34,915 bases of DNA, taken from positions 1 to 34,915 of the forward strand of contig JALSTP010000185.1 of assembly GCA_026983675.1 (NCBI GenBank), read 5' to 3'. Below are positions 1 through 8,932 of this stretch, in pieces. The translations under genes and the position numbers were made by a program. The notes under the pieces are model-generated. The model saw only the letters and a list, made by a program, of their open reading frames with translations, ran no database searches and was not told the DNA's origin. Numbering within the stretch: position 1 is the first letter of the stretch; every line of letters begins with the position of its first letter. This stretch comes from Sedimenticola sp. GTDB taxonomy: Bacteria; Pseudomonadota; Gammaproteobacteria; Chromatiales; Chromatiaceae.

Positions 1-60
1 ATCGTCGCGAGCATGGTGGGAAAGCGAGGCCAGTTTTTCTCGATTTTGAGGCGCATAGTG
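1..60 (-). repeat. Partial copy of the MITE-like repeat, cut by the window edge
   Basis: These 60 bases match the reverse complement of 944-1003 at 59 of 60 positions (only base 18 differs). The copy at 815-1024 continues past this block on both sides. Here similarity stops abruptly after base 60, and the other side lies outside the window. This is therefore a truncated or rearranged second copy in opposite orientation, so that dcd sits between inverted copies. No protein is encoded in it that I can recognise. Confidence 0.85.
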
Positions 61-150
61 AGCGTCGGAAAACCTTTCCGCATAAAGTATCGTTCGCGGG
101 GTATGGCCTTTCGTAATTCGCTGGTTGCCGGTACGGATTTTTGCTTCTGG

Positions 151-180
151 CTGACAGGCGTGCCGTTCCGAGTGTACACT
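151..180 (+). promoter_or_regulatory. Probable sigma70 promoter of dcd
   Basis: CTGACA (151-156, 5 of 6 to the -35 consensus) is followed after 18 bases by TACACT (175-180, 4 of 6 to the -10). The -10 lies inside a perfect 12-base palindrome, GAGTGTACACTC (170-181), which could bind a dimeric regulator or be chance. Transcription would start near 187, about 23 bases before the dcd ATG. The rest of 61-209 shows no gene. Confidence 0.45.
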
Positions 181-209
181 CTCGGCGCCGGGCTACCAGG
201 AATTGAGAG

Positions 210-776
210 ATGTCCATTAAATCCGACAGGTGGATCCGCCGCATGGCGGAGCGCCACGCCATGATCGAACCCTTCGAGCCGCGTCAGGTGCGGGAGGGGG
301 GGGACGGGCGGGTGATCTCTTTTGGGACATCCAGTTATGGATACGATATCCGTTGTGCGGACGAGTTCAAGATCTTCACCAACATCAACTCGGCAGTTGT
401 GGATCCCAAGAACTTCGATGCCAATAGTTTTGTGGATTTCAAGGGCGATGTCTGTATTATCCCGCCCAATTCGTTTGCCCTGGCGCGGACGGTGGAGTAC
501 TTGCGTATTCCTCGCAATGTGCTGACCGTCTGTCTGGGTAAATCGACCTATGCCCGTTGCGGCATCATCGTCAATGTCACGCCGCTGGAGCCGGAGTGGG
601 AGGGTCATGTGACCCTGGAGTTTTCGAACACCACGCCATTGCCGGCCAAGATCTATGCCAACGAAGGGGTGGCGCAGATCCTCTTCTTCGAATCGGACGA
701 GGTGTGCGAGACCTCCTACGGAGACCGGGGTGGCAAGTACCAGGGGCAGAAAGGCGTGACGCTGCCGAAGCCCTGA
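210..776 (+). CDS. dcd: dCTP deaminase
   Basis: Deaminates dCTP to dUTP, the main route to dUMP and hence dTMP in many Gram-negative bacteria; cytosolic, trimeric in the family. The 188-residue product has the family length and reads as Dcd from end to end: SSYGYD near residue 40, the nucleotide-binding block GKSTYARCG near 111-119 (Ser and Arg used in catalysis), [12 protein letters not shown] with the catalytic Glu near 138, and the C-terminal [14 protein letters not shown] lid. The ATG at 210 has AGGA eight bases upstream and a promoter-like element at 151-180. The gene stops at 776, one base before a large palindrome, and faces the purM-purN-DUF3108 operon. A monofunctional Dcd is expected rather than the bifunctional archaeal Dcd-Dut type; this is well supported. 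Confidence 0.97.
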   Translation: MSIKSDRWIRRMAERHAMIEPFEPRQVREGGDGRVISFGTSSYGYDIRCADEFKIFTNINSAVVDPKNFDANSFVDFKGDVCIIPPNSFALARTVEYLRIPRNVLTVCLGKSTYARCGIIVNVTPLEPEWEGHVTLEFSNTTPLPAKIYANEGVAQILFFESDEVCETSYGDRGGKYQGQKGVTLPKP

Positions 777-820
777 GACTCCTGGCCCGGATTATTCATG
801 AATAATCCGGGCCAGGAGTC
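777..820. repeat. Perfect 44-base palindrome directly after dcd
   Basis: Two perfect 22-base arms meet at a central TCATGA. The arms begin GACTCCTGGCCCGG. No T-run follows on either side, so this is not a standard intrinsic terminator, although the RNA would fold strongly. The outer six bases GACTCC are also the tip of the terminal inverted repeat of the adjoining element (815-1024). The inner 18 bases CCCGGATTATTCATGAAT (786-803) recur exactly at 34868-34885. It looks like a mobile-repeat end rather than a gene-specific signal. Confidence 0.9.
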
Positions 821-1024
821 TGTCGGATTTAGGATTAATCTACTCGGTAACTGCTCCATGCGTTGCTCTACCTCCTGCATCCATGCAGTCGTGCGCGGGT
901 GGGAAAGCGGTCCATTTTTCCTCGATTTTTCGTTGCGTAGGCCCACTATGCGCCTCAAAATCGAGAAAAACTGGCCTCGCTTTCCAACCATGCTCGCGAC
1001 GATCACCTAAACCCGACAGACTCC
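815..1024. mobile_element. MITE-like element with 19-base terminal inverted repeats
   Basis: The left end GGAGTCTGTCGGATTTAGG (815-833) matches the reverse complement of the right end (1006-1024) at 18 of 19 bases. Inside, 902-943 and 944-985 form a second, imperfect inverted repeat built on GGAAAGCG...CTCGATTTT, so the RNA or single strand would fold into a long hairpin. No open frame of known type is present. The right end supplies the TAG stop of the DUF3108 gene (1024-1026), and the left end merges with the palindrome at 777-820. The intergenic space between two convergent genes is therefore made up entirely of repeat. No target-site duplication is evident. The copy at 1-60 supports dispersal. 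Confidence 0.75.
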
Positions 1025-1746
1025 TAGTTCAGCGGGCGGCCCTTCAGCTTTTTGAGGGCCATTGCCACGTTCTTGTCATGACGATAGATGCGCACCGGCA
1101 GGTAGCCTGCTTCGGGTGCCAGCCAGAAGGTATAGTTCGGCTTCTCGCCTTCTTTTGCCCGGATGATCTTGAGGGCCTTGAAGCGTCCTGCCGGGGTCTT
1201 CACCGTCTCTTTGCCCAGCAATTCGAAGTGGTAGTGGTCGCTGCTGTGCCCGTCCGCCACTTCCAGGTCGAGCTGGCGGGCGCCACAGGCGAAGGCGCGC
1301 ATCACTTCGAGTTGGTAGGCGATTCCGTCCTGCAGTCCCTGCTGTAGCGGGTGTTGCCAGGATTTGCCGTCGCTCTCGCCGCGGGCCTGTGAGCGGGTCC
1401 AGTCGAATTCTATCCGTTCCTGACGGGGGTCGCTGCTGTTGCGTATGAACAGATAGCGTTCCGGCAGAACCCCGGTGGGGGTCAGACGCCCTTCGCTCTC
1501 TTCCTGGGTATGGCCCTTGGTGAACCAGCGGGCGATGCCGACGGGCCGCGTGATGGCGGAGTAACGGTAATGCCCCTGTGCGGGTTTGTCGAGAGTCAGA
1601 GTGGTTTCGCCCACCGTCAGGTTACTGCGGCCGATGGCGTACAGCGCCTTGAACGGGGACCATTGTAACGATGGGTTGGCGTCTCCCAATCGGGGCAGAC
1701 TAATGGCGAGCAGGGTCAGCAGTACAAAAGCGGGTCCTGTTCTCAT
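1024..1746 (-). CDS. DUF3108 domain protein, exported
   Basis: I read this as a DUF3108 family protein; the molecular function is unknown. The roughly 240-residue product has an N-terminal signal peptide (hydrophobic stretch about residues 6-20 ending near GDA), so it probably acts in the periplasm or envelope. The mature part is a beta-rich single domain with the family-style ending in which a Phe-Trp-Leu-Ala strand precedes YLPVRI and a charged tail. It lies immediately downstream of purN: the purN TGA overlaps the GTG/ATG start (GTGATG at 1749-1744), giving translational coupling, and the ATG at 1746 is used here. DUF3108 genes beside purN-purM recur in gammaproteobacteria. Its TAG stop lies within the terminal repeat of the adjoining MITE-like element, so the original C-terminus may have been altered by insertion. 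Confidence 0.8.
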   Translation of the reverse strand: MRTGPAFVLLTLLAISLPRLGDANPSLQWSPFKALYAIGRSNLTVGETTLTLDKPAQGHYRYSAITRPVGIARWFTKGHTQEESEGRLTPTGVLPERYLFIRNSSDPRQERIEFDWTRSQARGESDGKSWQHPLQQGLQDGIAYQLEVMRAFACGARQLDLEVADGHSSDHYHFELLGKETVKTPAGRFKALKIIRAKEGEKPNYTFWLAPEAGYLPVRIYRHDKNVAMALKKLKGRPLN

Positions 1747-2411
1747 CACTGTTCAGGCAACTCCTTGGCATCAAAGACAAGGGGTTGGAGTCGTTTTTTA
1801 CCGTCGAGTTCAATGCCATCGTCGCCGAGTTGCAAGCGTCCCCGCGCAAACCAGTCCACCACCAGGGGGTAGAGGCGGTGTTCCTGCGCCAGTACCCGGG
1901 CGGCCAGTTGTTCCGCGCTGTCATCCGTTTTCACGGGGACGCGCACCTGGGCAACGACGGGGCCGCCATCCAGCTCCTCGGTGACGAAATGAACGCTGGC
2001 GCCATGCACCGCGTCCCCGGCCTCCAGCGCGCGCCGGTGGGTGTGGAGGCCGCGATGCCTTGGCAACAGGGAGGGGTGAATGTTAAGCAGCCGGCCGTGG
2101 TAGTGTTGGACGAAGGCCGGGGTCAGGATGCGCATGAAGCCGGCCAGCACCACCAGGGCTGGCCCATAATGGTCGATGTGCGCCATCAGTGCCTCGTCGT
2201 AGGCGTCGCGGTCGGGATATGCGCGATGGTCGACCACAGCGGTGGGGATGCCGGCTTTTTTTGCGCGTTCGAGCCCATAGGCGTCCGCCTCGTTGCTGAT
2301 GACGGCGCGGATCTCGATGGGCAGATCGCGTTGGGAACGGTCGATGAGCGACTGGAGGTTGCTGCCGCCCCCGGAGATCAACACCACCACCGGCAGCCGC
2401 GTCTCAGCCAT
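1746..2411 (-). CDS. purN: Phosphoribosylglycinamide formyltransferase
   Basis: Transfers a formyl group from 10-formyl-THF to GAR in step 3 of purine synthesis. The 221-residue product opens with [19 protein letters not shown], the phosphate-binding loop of the family, and has the catalytic region around [16 protein letters not shown] and [19 protein letters not shown] with the expected Asn-His-Asp residues. The open frame runs about 380 bases further upstream, but the ATG at 2411 matches the family N-terminus and overlaps the purM stop (ATGGCTGA, 2411-2404), so the extension is purM read out of frame. It is the second gene of a purM-purN-DUF3108 operon. Confidence 0.97.
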   Translation of the reverse strand: MAETRLPVVVLISGGGSNLQSLIDRSQRDLPIEIRAVISNEADAYGLERAKKAGIPTAVVDHRAYPDRDAYDEALMAHIDHYGPALVVLAGFMRILTPAFVQHYHGRLLNIHPSLLPRHRGLHTHRRALEAGDAVHGASVHFVTEELDGGPVVAQVRVPVKTDDSAEQLAARVLAQEHRLYPLVVDWFARGRLQLGDDGIELDGKKRLQPLVFDAKELPEQ

Positions 2412-3477
2412 GGCGGTTTCCCTTGATGGATACGGCGGGCGTCGCCGCGCTGGAGGGACGGATCTCGCCGAGGATCCAGGCCTGCTCGCCGGCTTCATCA
2501 AGCAGGCGGAGGGTGGCGTCTGCATCTTCCCGCGCGACGCAGACCACCATGCCGACGCCGCAATTGAAGGTGCGCAGCATCTCCTTCTCCGCCACATTGC
2601 CCTGTTGTTGCAGCCAGTCGAACAGGGCGGGGCGGCGCCAGCTTGTGGCATCGATGACCGCCTGCGTCCCCTTGGGCAGCACCCGCGGCAGGTTCTCCGG
2701 CAGCCCTCCGCCGGTGATGTGGGCGAGGGCGTGCACCTCCACCTGCGCCAGCAGGCGCAGAAGTGGTTTGACGTAGATGCGGGTGGGGGCAAGCAGCGCC
2801 TCGCCGAGTGGCATGCCGTCGATGGGCCGTTCGAGGTCCGCGTCGCTCACCTCCAGGATCCGACGGATCAGGGAGTAGCCATTGGAGTGCGGACCGGAGG
2901 AGGCGAGGCCGATGAGGACGTCGCCCGGCCGCACGTTGGCCGGATCGAGCAGTTGCGCTTTCTCCACGATGCCCACGCAGAAGCCGGCCAGGTCATAGTC
3001 CCCATCACCGTACATGCCCGGCATCTCCGCCGTTTCACCGCCGGTGAGCGCGGCGCCCGCAAGCTCGCAGCCGCGGGCGATACCCGTGACCACCGCGGTG
3101 GCGACCTCGATATCCAGCCGGCCGGTGGCGTAATAATCGAGAAAGAACAGTGGCTCGGCCCCGGCCACCACGATGTCGTTCACGCACATGGCCACCAGAT
3201 CGATGCCGATGGTGTCGTGCCTGCCCAGCATCAGCGCCAGCTTCAGCTTGGTGCCCACGCCGTCGGTGCCAGAGACCAGCACCGGCTGGCGGAAGCGTTC
3301 CAGCGGCAGCTCGAACAGCGCCCCGAAGCCCCCCAGGCCGGAAAGCACGCCCGGCCGGAAGGTGCGTTTGACGATGGGTTTGATGCGTTCGACAAGGGCG
3401 TTGCCCGCGTCGATATCGACCCCGGCGTCACGATAACTGAGTGTTGCAGGGGGGAGGGAATTGTCGTCTTGCGCCAC
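2404..3477 (-). CDS. purM: Phosphoribosylformylglycinamidine cyclo-ligase (AIR synthetase)
   Basis: Closes FGAM to AIR with ATP in purine synthesis. The 357-residue product contains [12 protein letters not shown] near the N-terminus, the Gly-rich [12 protein letters not shown] and [22 protein letters not shown] blocks, [11 protein letters not shown], and [12 protein letters not shown], all diagnostic for PurM. The start chosen is the GTG at 3477, which has GGGAG six bases upstream. The frame continues to 3528, but a TACAAT -10-like hexamer on this strand at 3516-3511 lies inside that extension, so the longer form would not be transcribed. First gene of the operon; divergent from the DUF2066 gene. 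Confidence 0.96.
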   Translation of the reverse strand: MAQDDNSLPPATLSYRDAGVDIDAGNALVERIKPIVKRTFRPGVLSGLGGFGALFELPLERFRQPVLVSGTDGVGTKLKLALMLGRHDTIGIDLVAMCVNDIVVAGAEPLFFLDYYATGRLDIEVATAVVTGIARGCELAGAALTGGETAEMPGMYGDGDYDLAGFCVGIVEKAQLLDPANVRPGDVLIGLASSGPHSNGYSLIRRILEVSDADLERPIDGMPLGEALLAPTRIYVKPLLRLLAQVEVHALAHITGGGLPENLPRVLPKGTQAVIDATSWRRPALFDWLQQQGNVAEKEMLRTFNCGVGMVVCVAREDADATLRLLDEAGEQAWILGEIRPSSAATPAVSIKGNRHG

Positions 3478-3510
3478 GAAGGACTCCCGCGGGTTGAACC
3501 TGAGGCCGGA

Positions 3511-3540
3511 ATTGTAGCGGAGTGGCACGAGAAATGTTAC
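3511..3540 (-). promoter_or_regulatory. Probable purM promoter
   Basis: Reading the minus strand, GTAACA (3540-3535, 4 of 6) is followed after 18 bases by TACAAT (3516-3511, 5 of 6). The start would fall near 3504, giving a leader of about 27 bases before the GTG at 3477. It shares a short divergent region with the promoter at 3557-3585. No PurR-type operator was recognised. Confidence 0.45.
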
Positions 3541-3556
3541 TCGCGCCTGATATCCT

Positions 3557-3585
3557 TAGACAGTCCGCGGGGGAGGCGATAGAAT
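3557..3585 (+). promoter_or_regulatory. Probable promoter of the DUF2066 gene
   Basis: TAGACA (3557-3562) and TAGAAT (3580-3585) each match consensus at 5 of 6 positions and are separated by exactly 17 bases. Transcription would start about 25 bases ahead of the ATG at 3616. Confidence 0.6.
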
Positions 3586-3615
3586 TTTGTCACTCAACCT
3601 CAAGCGGAAACGAAC

Positions 3616-4779
3616 ATGCAGGTCGGCACTCCCTTTCGTGTCCTTGTCAGGGCTCCCCTTTTCGGCTGGCTGTGCGGGATGCTGTTGTTTGCGCCTTTGA
3701 TGCTCCGGGCGGCCCCTTCGGCCCGTCTCTACGAGGCGGAGGTTCCGGCCAGCGGTCAGGATGCCACGGCCCGAAACAAGGCGATTCGCGCTGCCCTGCA
3801 ACAGGTGCTGGTCAAGGTCTCGGGCAATCGGAAGATCCTGCGGAGGCCAGGGATTGCGCGTGAACTCGACAAGGCCTCCCGTCTGGTGCAACAGTATCGC
3901 TTCCGCGTCATGGGTGCGGGCGAGGGGGCGGCGACCCGGCTGAATGCCCGTTTCGATGCGGATGCGATCAACCGCCTGTTGCGACGCCATCACCTGCCGG
4001 TCTGGGGGACGCGGCCGGCGGTGCTTGCCTGGTTGGCGGTGGACCGGGAAGGGCGGCGGCGTTTCCTCTCGCGTGAGCGTTTTCCGCGCGTCTATGCCAG
4101 CATGAAGCAGACGGCGCGGAAACGGGGTCTGACTCTTTTGTTCCCGCTGCTCGACCTGCAGGACCGCCGGGCGCTCAAGGCGACCGACCTTTGGGATGGA
4201 TTCGGAAAAAATATACGTACGGCCTCGCAACGTTATGTGCCGGATGTGATTCTCACCGGTCGGCTGGAGGACCAGGGCGGCGCATGGCGGGGGCAATGGA
4301 GCCTGTTGCAGCAGAGTGGCGCCCAGCATTGGGAGACACGCGCCAAAACGGCCGCTGCTGTCGTGGAGGCGGGGATGGATAATGCGGTGGACCGGTTGGC
4401 GCAGCGGTATGCGCCCATTCTGGCCGACGAGGCGGGCGACGAGGTCCTGATGCGCGTGATCGGCCTCGATTCCCTGCCGCGCTATGTGCGCGTGAGCCGC
4501 TATCTGCAGGCGCTGGATCTCGTGGATCAGGTGGGTCTGCAGCGGGTGGCGCCGACGGACGTGGTGTTTGCCCTGCGCAGCCGCGGCGGTGAGGAGGCGC
4601 TAGCGCGGGCGATCGCCATCGGTGGACTGCTGGTCCCCGAACCGGTTGCCGAGATGTCTTCCGCCGGGGCCGATGTGCCGTCGGAGGCGGAGGAGGGGGG
4701 GGCATCCGGCGAGGAGGACGCGGGGGTTACCACCACACCGCTTGCCCAGGCGCCCACCCTCAACTACCGGTTGCGCTGA
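3616..4779 (+). CDS. DUF2066 domain protein, exported
   Basis: Unknown function. The 387-residue product has a basic N-terminus and a hydrophobic segment (about residues 14-31, ending RAAPS) that reads as a signal peptide. The following block (LYEAEVPASGQDATARNKAIRAALQQVLVKVSGN) is the characteristic opening of DUF2066 proteins. The C-terminal 60 residues are low-complexity, rich in Glu, Gly and Ala, and probably disordered. Orthologues lie between purM and hda in pseudomonads, and here the same neighbourhood (purM, this gene, a phosphatidyltransferase, hda) is kept. It is divergent from purM with its own promoter at 3557-3585 and is followed after 13 bases by the phosphatidyltransferase gene. 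Confidence 0.85.
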   Translation: MQVGTPFRVLVRAPLFGWLCGMLLFAPLMLRAAPSARLYEAEVPASGQDATARNKAIRAALQQVLVKVSGNRKILRRPGIARELDKASRLVQQYRFRVMGAGEGAATRLNARFDADAINRLLRRHHLPVWGTRPAVLAWLAVDREGRRRFLSRERFPRVYASMKQTARKRGLTLLFPLLDLQDRRALKATDLWDGFGKNIRTASQRYVPDVILTGRLEDQGGAWRGQWSLLQQSGAQHWETRAKTAAAVVEAGMDNAVDRLAQRYAPILADEAGDEVLMRVIGLDSLPRYVRVSRYLQALDLVDQVGLQRVAPTDVVFALRSRGGEEALARAIAIGGLLVPEPVAEMSSAGADVPSEAEEGGASGEEDAGVTTTPLAQAPTLNYRLR

Positions 4780-4792
4780 GGACCGTCTGGCG

Positions 4793-5359
4793 ATGCGAAT
4801 ACGCGCGCGCGACATCCCGAATATCATCAGTTTTCTGCGCATTCTGCTCACCATTCCGGTGGTGGATCTGTTGCTGGATCAGCAGTTCGGCAATGCCCTG
4901 ATCGTATTTGCCATCGCCGGTTTCTCCGATGGACTGGACGGTTTTCTGGCCAAACACTTTGGCTGGCAGAGCCGCCTGGGCGGTCTGCTCGATCCGCTTG
5001 CCGACAAGGCGCTGTTGCTGGCCTCCTTTCTCGTTCTGGGCAGCATGGGGTTGATCCCGGTATGGTTGGTGAGCCTGGTGATTCTGCGGGATCTGATCAT
5101 CATGGGCGGCGCGTTGCTGTACCATTTCGAGGTGGAGGATCTGGAGGCGCAGCCCAGCTTGATCAGCAAGGTCAACACCCTGTTCCAGATCCTGACGGTC
5201 CTGATGGTGGTGGCCAGCGCCGGCCCCTGGCCCATGCCGGACGGGGTGATCGAATCGCTGGTGGGGATCACCGCCTTTACCACGATCGCCAGCGGTGTGA
5301 ACTATGTCTGGGTCTGGTGGCATCGGGCGGTGCAGAAGGGTTGGCACCAGGATGACTGA
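4793..5359 (+). CDS. CDP-alcohol phosphatidyltransferase family protein
   Basis: Integral membrane enzyme of the family that joins a CDP-diacylglycerol-type donor to an alcohol. The 188-residue product carries the metal-binding signature DG-(x)2-DGFLAK-(x)n-G-(x)3-D-(x)3-D, seen as DGLDGFLAKHFGW followed by GGLLDPLADK, with Lys in place of the usual Arg of the AR pair. About five or six hydrophobic segments fit the six-helix fold. It may be PgsA-like or cardiolipin-synthase-like; the substrate cannot be told from sequence alone, and a separate clear pssA lies at 26226. The ATG at 4793 has GAGGA upstream and avoids an overlap with DUF2066. It ends back to back with hda, the two stops sharing TGATCA at 5357-5362. 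Confidence 0.88.
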   Translation: MRIRARDIPNIISFLRILLTIPVVDLLLDQQFGNALIVFAIAGFSDGLDGFLAKHFGWQSRLGGLLDPLADKALLLASFLVLGSMGLIPVWLVSLVILRDLIIMGGALLYHFEVEDLEAQPSLISKVNTLFQILTVLMVVASAGPWPMPDGVIESLVGITAFTTIASGVNYVWVWWHRAVQKGWHQDD

Positions 5360-6088
5360 TCAAGTGCCGGTGGGGTCCTGTGTTTCGTTGGCCAATACCT
5401 CGCGGAGAAACGGGATCGTGAGCCGTCGCTTGGCGGCCAGGGAGGCGTGGTCGAGGCGTTGGAGCAACGCGACCAGGGCGCCGACACCGCGTTGGCTGCG
5501 ATACAACAGATAGCGGGCGCTGTCCGGTTCCAGCACCAGGCCGCGCCGATTGGCGAGGTGAATCAACAGGGGCAGCCGCTGGGTGTCATCGAGCGGCCTC
5601 AGCCGGTAGACGGGGCCCCATCCAAGGCGGGAGCGGAGATCGGCCAGGTCCAGTGAGAGGTGGTGTGGGTTGGTGTCCGCAGCGGCGAGCAGATGGCCGC
5701 CTCCATCCCGAACCCGGTTGAATAGATGGAAGATCGCCTCCTCCCAGCGGCGGTCTCCGCAAATCGCCTGGATGTCGTCCAGGCACACCAGTGACGTGTG
5801 TTCCAGCCGGTCCAGCATCTCCGGTTGAAACTGATCTGCCTGGCCCAGAGGGACATAGGCGGCGGGGCCGAAGCGTTCCGATGCCGTCCGGCAGGCGGCC
5901 TGCAGTAGATGGCTCTTGCCGGTTTCCGGCGCACCCCAGAGAAACAGGAACGGCTCCCCCTGGTGCCTGGCCAGCCGCCGTACCTGCGCCACCGTCTCCA
6001 CATTCGGGCCGGCGAAGTAGCTGTCGAAATCCAGTTCCGGGAGGAGTTGGAGGCCAAGGGGGAGCTGGGAAAACGCGGAATCGGCCAT
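5360..6088 (-). CDS. hda: DnaA regulatory inactivator Hda
   Basis: DnaA-homologous AAA+ protein that, with the DNA-loaded beta clamp, stimulates hydrolysis of DnaA-bound ATP and so limits re-initiation. The 242-residue product starts with a clamp-binding peptide (SQLPLGLQL, residues 7-15), then has Walker A GAPETGKSH (about 53-61), Walker B LVCLDDIQ (about 100-107) and a box VII/sensor II-like region with RGVGALVALLQRLD near 210. It is the last gene of arsC-wrbA-hda; only four bases separate it from wrbA. An arsC-like gene next to hda is also the E. coli arrangement (yfgD-hda). Confidence 0.93.
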   Translation of the reverse strand: MADSAFSQLPLGLQLLPELDFDSYFAGPNVETVAQVRRLARHQGEPFLFLWGAPETGKSHLLQAACRTASERFGPAAYVPLGQADQFQPEMLDRLEHTSLVCLDDIQAICGDRRWEEAIFHLFNRVRDGGGHLLAAADTNPHHLSLDLADLRSRLGWGPVYRLRPLDDTQRLPLLIHLANRRGLVLEPDSARYLLYRSQRGVGALVALLQRLDHASLAAKRRLTIPFLREVLANETQDPTGT

Positions 6089-6092
6089 AGAT

Positions 6093-7032
<940 letters not shown>

Positions 7033-7123
7033 GAGCGGCCTCCTGTTGGCGAAGACATCATTCTACCCCGGATTGGGGTTTGCCGGGAGAGACGTCCAGG
7101 GAAAAAATGGAGATAATGGCGCG

Positions 7124-8365
7124 ATGCGCTTACCCGGCCCGCATACCCTGTGGAATTTTCTTGCCCTGTTGTGGCACCGTTTCGTGCGTGACGAGGCGTT
7201 GGAAAACGCAGCCGCGCTCTCCTATACCACCTTGCTGTCGCTGGTACCGCTGATGACGGTGACGCTGGCCATTTTTTCCGCATTTCCCATTTCGGACCGG
7301 GTCAGTCAGGAGATTCAGGACTTCGTGTTCCATAACTTCGTTCCCACCTCCGGCGAGGTGGTGCAGAACTATCTCCAGCAGTTTTCAGCCAAGGCGTCAC
7401 GCCTGACCGGTATCGGCAGTGCCTTCCTGCTGGTGGTGGCGTTGTTGTTGATGGCCAACATCGACCGGTCCATCAACAGCATCTGGCATGTCAAGAAAAA
7501 GCGCAGCCCGCTCAATACCTTCATGGTGTACTGGGCGATCCTTTCCCTTGGCCCCATTCTGATGGGCATCAGCGTGGCGTTGACTTCTTATATCGTATCG
7601 CTGCCTTTCTTCGCTGGCGCGGCGGAGGCGGAGATGGTTCGGTCCACGCTGCTTGCGGTGTTGCCGCTCCTGGTCTCCATCCTCGCCTTCACGCTGCTCT
7701 ACCTGGTAGTGCCCAACCGGCGGGTTCCGGTGTGGCACGCCATTGCGGGAGGAGGGTTGGCAGGGGTTTTGTTCGAGGTGGCAAAGCGGGGTTTTGCGCT
7801 GTATGTCACCTACTTCCCCACCTATGAAGCGATCTACGGCGCCATGGCCATGGTGCCCATTTTTCTCATCTGGCTCTATCTCTCCTGGTCGGTGACCCTG
7901 TTGGGCGCCGAATTCACCTACTGTCTCGGGATCTACCGTGACGACTGGCGGGTCACCCATGCGGAGAAAGGGGCCAATCTCATCCATGCCTACCAGCTCA
8001 TGTCGGCCCTTTGGCGGGCCCAACGGGGGGGCGGACCCCTTGCCTTGCCGGTCCTGGCGCGCGCCGTTCCCGGGGTGCCGGAAGACATGCTGGAGGACCT
8101 GTTGTATCAACTGGAGGATGCCCAGGTCCTGATTCGAACCTATGACGGCAAGTGGGCGCTGGCGCGTGACATGTCGGAGTTTCGTCTGGTGGATCTCTAC
8201 CGGTCCGCGCCCTTCGTTCTGCCACGGGGCGCCTTTTTGGAGAGGATCCGTCGTCAGGAGGGCGCGCTCGCCCGCATTCTGGTGGAGGCGGACGACACCC
8301 TTCAGTCGATCATGAAGGTGCCGCTGGAGACACTTTTTCGGCAGGAACAGTCTGCGGAGGGGTAG
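7124..8365 (+). CDS. YihY/BrkB (UPF0761) family inner membrane protein
   Basis: Polytopic inner-membrane protein of unknown activity. The older label ribonuclease BN for this family is an error in the literature lineage and should not be used. The 413-residue product has the diagnostic N-terminal AAALSYTTLLSLVPL, about six hydrophobic segments through residue 280 (including VVALLLMANIDRSINSIWHV and IPIFLIWLYLSWSVTLLGAEF-type stretches), and a hydrophilic C-terminal region of about 130 residues. The frame is open from 7031, but the ATG at 7124 is preferred because it starts just before the first conserved block; GGAG lies 11 bases upstream, which is a little far. Divergent from arsC. Confidence 0.88.
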   Translation: MRLPGPHTLWNFLALLWHRFVRDEALENAAALSYTTLLSLVPLMTVTLAIFSAFPISDRVSQEIQDFVFHNFVPTSGEVVQNYLQQFSAKASRLTGIGSAFLLVVALLLMANIDRSINSIWHVKKKRSPLNTFMVYWAILSLGPILMGISVALTSYIVSLPFFAGAAEAEMVRSTLLAVLPLLVSILAFTLLYLVVPNRRVPVWHAIAGGGLAGVLFEVAKRGFALYVTYFPTYEAIYGAMAMVPIFLIWLYLSWSVTLLGAEFTYCLGIYRDDWRVTHAEKGANLIHAYQLMSALWRAQRGGGPLALPVLARAVPGVPEDMLEDLLYQLEDAQVLIRTYDGKWALARDMSEFRLVDLYRSAPFVLPRGAFLERIRRQEGALARILVEADDTLQSIMKVPLETLFRQEQSAEG

Positions 8366-8437
8366 GCGCAGGTTGAACCGACAGATCTGCGGGCCTGTCT
8401 ATTGATTCAGAGTCGTTACTTAAGGTTGGGGGATGTG

Positions 8438-8932
8438 ATGAACAGACGCATATACACGCTGGCCGGTTTTCTTGCACTGGCGGTACTGCTGGCGGGGCAG
8501 GTGCGGGCCGAACCGGTGAATTTCACACTGAAAGGGATCGATGGCAAGACCTACCGCCTTTCCGACTATCGGGGAAAGTGGGTGGTGGTGAACTATTGGG
8601 CGACCTGGTGTCCGCCGTGCCGGTTCGAACTCCCTGAACTGGAGATCTTCTACAATAATCACAAGGACAAGGATGCCGTGGTGATCGGTGTGAGCATGGA
8701 GAACAGCAGCGACAAGCAGTTGAAGGATTTCGTGGAAGAGCAATTCCTGAGCTATCCCATCGTGCGCACCAAGCCGGCGCCGAGGACCGAGTTGGGCACC
8801 GTCCCCGGTTTGCCGACCTCCTACATCGTTTCGCCCAAAGGCGAAGTGGTGGCGCGTCAAGTGGGACCGGTGACGGCGGATGCGTTGGAAAAGTACATTG
8901 CCCGGAAGCGGGCGGAGGTGAAAGAAAAATGA
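8438..8932 (+). CDS. TlpA-like periplasmic thioredoxin
   Basis: Predicted exported thiol-disulfide oxidoreductase. The 164-residue product has a signal peptide (residues 1-22, ending VRAE) followed by a TlpA/ResA-type redoxin domain: FTLKGIDGKTYRLSDYRGKWVVVNYWATWCPPCRFELPEL with the WCPPC active site, and the cis-Pro region VPGLPTSYIV. The ATG at 8438 is chosen because a GGGGGA Shine-Dalgarno lies six bases upstream and the signal peptide begins there; the frame is open from 8402. It overlaps the next gene by four bases (ATGA), so the two thioredoxin-fold proteins are co-translated and may form a reducing pair. Confidence 0.9.
   Translation: MNRRIYTLAGFLALAVLLAGQVRAEPVNFTLKGIDGKTYRLSDYRGKWVVVNYWATWCPPCRFELPELEIFYNNHKDKDAVVIGVSMENSSDKQLKDFVEEQFLSYPIVRTKPAPRTELGTVPGLPTSYIVSPKGEVVARQVGPVTADALEKYIARKRAEVKEK

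Noticed and set aside
777-820. Intrinsic terminator of dcd
   Set aside because: The palindrome is strong but has no T-run on either side and shares sequence with dispersed repeats, so a repeat origin is preferred; some terminating effect is still possible.
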